Positions 13,027-15,203 of a stretch of 15,203 bases of DNA are shown piece by piece (within the stretch, counting starts at the first letter, position 1; each line of letters starts with the position of its first letter). The position numbers and the translations under genes were made by a program. Location: NCBI RefSeq assembly GCF_001983105.1, contig NZ_MOMC01000045.1:8058-23260 (forward strand), in the 5' to 3' direction. The DNA comes from Pseudofrankia asymbiotica. GTDB lineage: Bacteria; Actinomycetota; Actinomycetes; Frankiales; Frankiaceae. The notes under the pieces are model-generated. The model searched no databases. It was not told the origin of the DNA and saw only the letters and a program-made list of their open reading frames with translations.

Positions 13027-14159
13027 TCATCGGACCATCGGCCGTCGGGCCCAGGCGAGGCTCCGAGCGAGGTCGAGGTCACCGCGCGCCGGGGCGGCGA
13101 AGAACTGGGCGACGAGGGCGGCGTCGACGTCGGCGAGCGTGCTCGGCGTCCAGCGTGGATTCCGGTCCTTGTCGATGATCTGGGCGCGGATTCCTTCGGC
13201 GAGATCATGGTGGCGCAGGCAGGCGACGGAGACCCGGAACTCCTGAACGAGTGCCGCGTCCAGGTCCGGGAGTGTCGCTGCCCGGCGCAGCGCGGCGAGG
13301 GTGACAGCGAGCGCCGTCGGCGACTTCGCCTCGATCTCGTCGGCCGCCGTGGCGGCCGCCGGTTCGCCGCTCGCGCGCAGGCGCGCCACGATCTCCTCGA
13401 CGCTGTCCGCGGCGTAGCAGGTGTCGATCCAGCCGCGCTCGGCAGCGAGGTCTCCCATGTCGGCGGGGATGGCCAGCGCGGTGACGGCCTCGGTCGGTTC
13501 CGTCCCTGCCGCCAGGGCGCCGACCAGCGCCGGTAGCCGCGTCGCCGGGACCAGGAGGTCGGCGAGTCCCGCGGTGATCGCGTCGGCGCCGGTCAGGGTG
13601 GCGGCGGTGAGCGCGGCGTGGGTGCCGGTCTCGCCGGGCATCCGGGAGAGCAGCCAGGTTCCGCCGACGTCGGGCACGAACCCGATGCCGGTCTCCGGCA
13701 TGGCGATCCTGGACCGTTCGGTGACGACGCGGACCGAGCCGTGCGCGGAGATCCCGACGCCGCCGCCCATCACCAGGCCGTCCATCAGCGCGACGTAGGG
13801 CTTCGGGTAGCGGGCGATGAGCGCGTTCAGCCGGTATTCGTCGGCCCAGAAGTCGACGGACCCGGTGCCGCCGGACCGGGCGTCGCGGTAGAACGCACGA
13901 ACATCGCCGCCGGCGCACAGCCCGCGCTCGCCTGCCCCGTCGACGACCACGCAGGTGATCGAGTCGTCGGTGGCCCAGCCGACGAGCGCCTCGGTCATCG
14001 CGAGGACCATGCCGTGGGTCAGCGCGTTGATGGCCTTCGGCCGGTTGAGGGTGAGCCGGCCGACGGCACCCTCGACGCGGCGGATCACGTCGTCGGCGCC
14101 GTCCGCCGGCGCGCCGTCGGCTGGCGCACGGGTGGCGGGGATGGGGGGAGTGGCGGCGC

Positions 14160-14163
<4 letters not shown>
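13027..14163 (-). CDS. 3-hydroxyisobutyryl-CoA hydrolase (crotonase superfamily)
   Basis: The 378-residue protein should release 3-hydroxyisobutyrate from its CoA ester in valine catabolism. Crotonase features appear in order: LTLNRPKAINALTHGM (about 37-52), the oxyanion-hole segment GLCAGGDVRAFY (81-92), MDGLVMGGGVGIS (127-139) and MPETGIGFVPDVGGTWLLSR (155-174). E157 and D165 correspond to the catalytic pair E169/D177 of human HIBCH, with identical spacing. The hydrolase-specific C-terminal block (VRAQIIDKDRNPRW-like) is present, so it is not a simple enoyl-CoA hydratase. The ATG at 14163 overlaps the stop of the decayed upstream acyl-CoA dehydrogenase (ATGA), a relic of translational coupling. 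No separate ribosome site is obvious, so expression may be reduced. The last dozen residues (after about 365) look atypical and may derive from the deletion junction. Confidence 0.85.
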
Positions 14164-14485
<322 letters not shown>

Positions 14486-14521
14486 ATGACTCCGCGTCGA
14501 GAGGCCGCCTCGGGGAGATCT

Positions 14522-14551
14522 GTATACGGCGCCGGATACGAAATCGTATAC
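14522..14551. promoter_or_regulatory. Palindromic operator-like island
   Basis: In a locally AT-rich patch, GTATACG (14522-14528) mirrors CGTATAC (14545-14551). Within it ATACG-AAAT-CGTAT (14536-14549) forms a second inverted repeat sharing the right arm. Three ATACG-type half-sites in 30 bp resemble operators of TetR-type regulators. It probably controlled the divergent dehydrogenase operon, now broken, and may still control the rightward hydrolase gene. The cognate regulator is not in the window. Confidence 0.5.
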
Positions 14552-14832
14552 GTCATTTACTACTGCGTTACACGGGGACACGCGGGCCGAAACCGGACGG
14601 CCCGACAGTCGTCGAAGGCAGCTAGCACCCGCGGTATCCAGCCCCGAATCCCCGTCAAACCGCACGTAGAAGACCCGAACCCGGCCTTCCCGGCCGGCTC
14701 GCCCCTGCCCCGGCGCGATCCCCGGCCCGCCCGGCGACCCGCGAGGTGCGCCGACGGGCGCGCCGGCCGGTTCAGTTTCTCCGGGTCAACCCGCGAACCG
14801 TCCCCGTCTCCGCCGACGACAGGACCCCTGGC
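14552..14832. other. Intergenic region, no gene seen
   Basis: The stretch begins AT-rich (14552-14575) and becomes strongly GC-rich. The open frames crossing it give Arg/Pro-rich translations without recognisable motifs. Its last bases contain the AGGA that serves the downstream amidohydrolase. No RNA gene or clear terminator is evident. Confidence 0.5.
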
Positions 14833-15203
14833 ATGACGAGCGCACCATTCACCGTCCCGGCCCGTCCATACGACTTCACCTTCGACCCAGCCACGACGGC
14901 CCTCGTCGTCATCGACATGCAGCGCGACTTCATGGAGCCGGGCGGTTTCGGTGAAAGCCTCGGCAACGACGTCTCCCAGCTGCGGAGCACCATCGAACCG
15001 CTCACGGCGGTCTTCGCCGCGGCCCGCGCCGCCGGCCTGACCGTCATTCACACGAGGGAAGGCCACCAGCCGGACCTCTCGGACCTTCCCGAGGCCAAGC
15101 TGAACCGGGGCAACGCGACCCTGAAAATCGGCGACGTCGGGCCGAAGGGGCGAATTCTCATTCGCGGCGAGTATGGCCAGGACATCATCGACGAGCTCGC
15201 GCC
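14833..15203 (+). CDS. Isochorismatase-fold amidohydrolase, biuret-hydrolase-like (cut by window edge)
   Basis: The first 123 residues of a cysteine hydrolase of the isochorismatase superfamily are present. VVIDMQRDF supplies the catalytic aspartate D28; EPGGFGESLGNDVS, AARAAGLTVIHTREGHQPDLSDLPEAK and GRILIRGEYGQDII follow. The TREGH-x-PDLSD-x-P-x-x-K block is what I associate with biuret hydrolase (BiuH) and close N-carbamoyl amidases, more than with isochorismatase, nicotinamidase or RutB. The catalytic lysine and cysteine would lie beyond the window, so activity cannot be judged. The start ATG follows AGGA at 8 nt. A role in nitrogen scavenging from biuret, triazine or urea-type compounds is an inference from resemblance. 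Confidence 0.8.
   Translation, partial: MTSAPFTVPARPYDFTFDPATTALVVIDMQRDFMEPGGFGESLGNDVSQLRSTIEPLTAVFAAARAAGLTVIHTREGHQPDLSDLPEAKLNRGNATLKIGDVGPKGRILIRGEYGQDIIDELA

Noticed and set aside
13027..13029. TGA read as selenocysteine, joining the hydrolase and the 16-codon tail
   Set aside because: The tail matches a different crotonase C-terminus, no selenocysteine-type context is expected in this family, and a deletion scar is simpler.
12802..13536. 244-codon plus-strand open frame
   Set aside because: It crosses the hairpins and is antisense to the hydrolase; no family resemblance.
14486..14836. 116-codon plus-strand open frame upstream of the amidohydrolase
   Set aside because: It runs through the operator island and noncoding DNA, has no motif, and its end overlaps the supported start at 14833 in another frame.

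Overview
The window is very GC-rich, with GC-biased third codon positions, frequent GTG starts, several apparently leaderless genes and actinobacterial TAnnnT -10 boxes. Gene content (an NmtR-like sensor beside a CtpD-like ATPase, NrdAB under a cobalamin riboswitch plus NrdR boxes) points to a high-GC actinobacterium. A Frankia-like or related soil lineage is my guess from overall style; no search was run.

Layout. (1) 215-2658, minus: prpD and prpB of the methylcitrate cycle (propionyl-CoA catabolism); prpC is not in view. (2) 2695-5167: an NmtR-type ArsR/SmtB metal sensor (minus, 36 nt upstream of prpD) diverges from a P1B-4 metal-efflux ATPase (plus). A 12-4-12 inverted repeat lies between them. 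(3) 5250-8210: a two-component flavin monooxygenase unit, made of a flavin reductase (plus), a GntR/FCD regulator (plus) and an NtaA/SnaA/DszA-type FMNH2-dependent monooxygenase (minus). A shared TGATATATCA-type operator stands in front of each of the three genes, and a perfect 19-bp inverted repeat separates the convergent regulator and monooxygenase. (4) 8443-12667: the class I ribonucleotide reductase operon nrdA-nrdB, preceded by tandem NrdR boxes, a cobalamin riboswitch and a long structured leader. (5) 12668-13026: an intergenic stretch with strong nested hairpins and a 16-codon remnant of an enoyl-CoA hydratase. (6) 13027-14163, minus: a complete 3-hydroxyisobutyryl-CoA hydrolase (valine catabolism), flanked upstream by a frameshifted C-terminal remnant of an acyl-CoA dehydrogenase carrying a 9-bp minisatellite. 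(7) 14833 to the right edge, plus: the first part of an isochorismatase-fold amidohydrolase that resembles biuret hydrolase.

How it fits together. Valine breakdown through 3-hydroxyisobutyryl-CoA yields propionyl-CoA, which PrpD and PrpB help oxidise without B12. NrdAB is the B12-independent ribonucleotide reductase and is placed under a B12 riboswitch. The NmtR/CtpD pair handles Co/Ni-type metals. A cobalt/B12 theme is therefore visible, but any functional link is inference. The most useful new-looking signals are the three-site GntR regulon, the possible co-transcription of a metal sensor with prpDB, the anti-Shine-Dalgarno hairpin in the nrdA leader, and the remnants of a partly dismantled valine operon.
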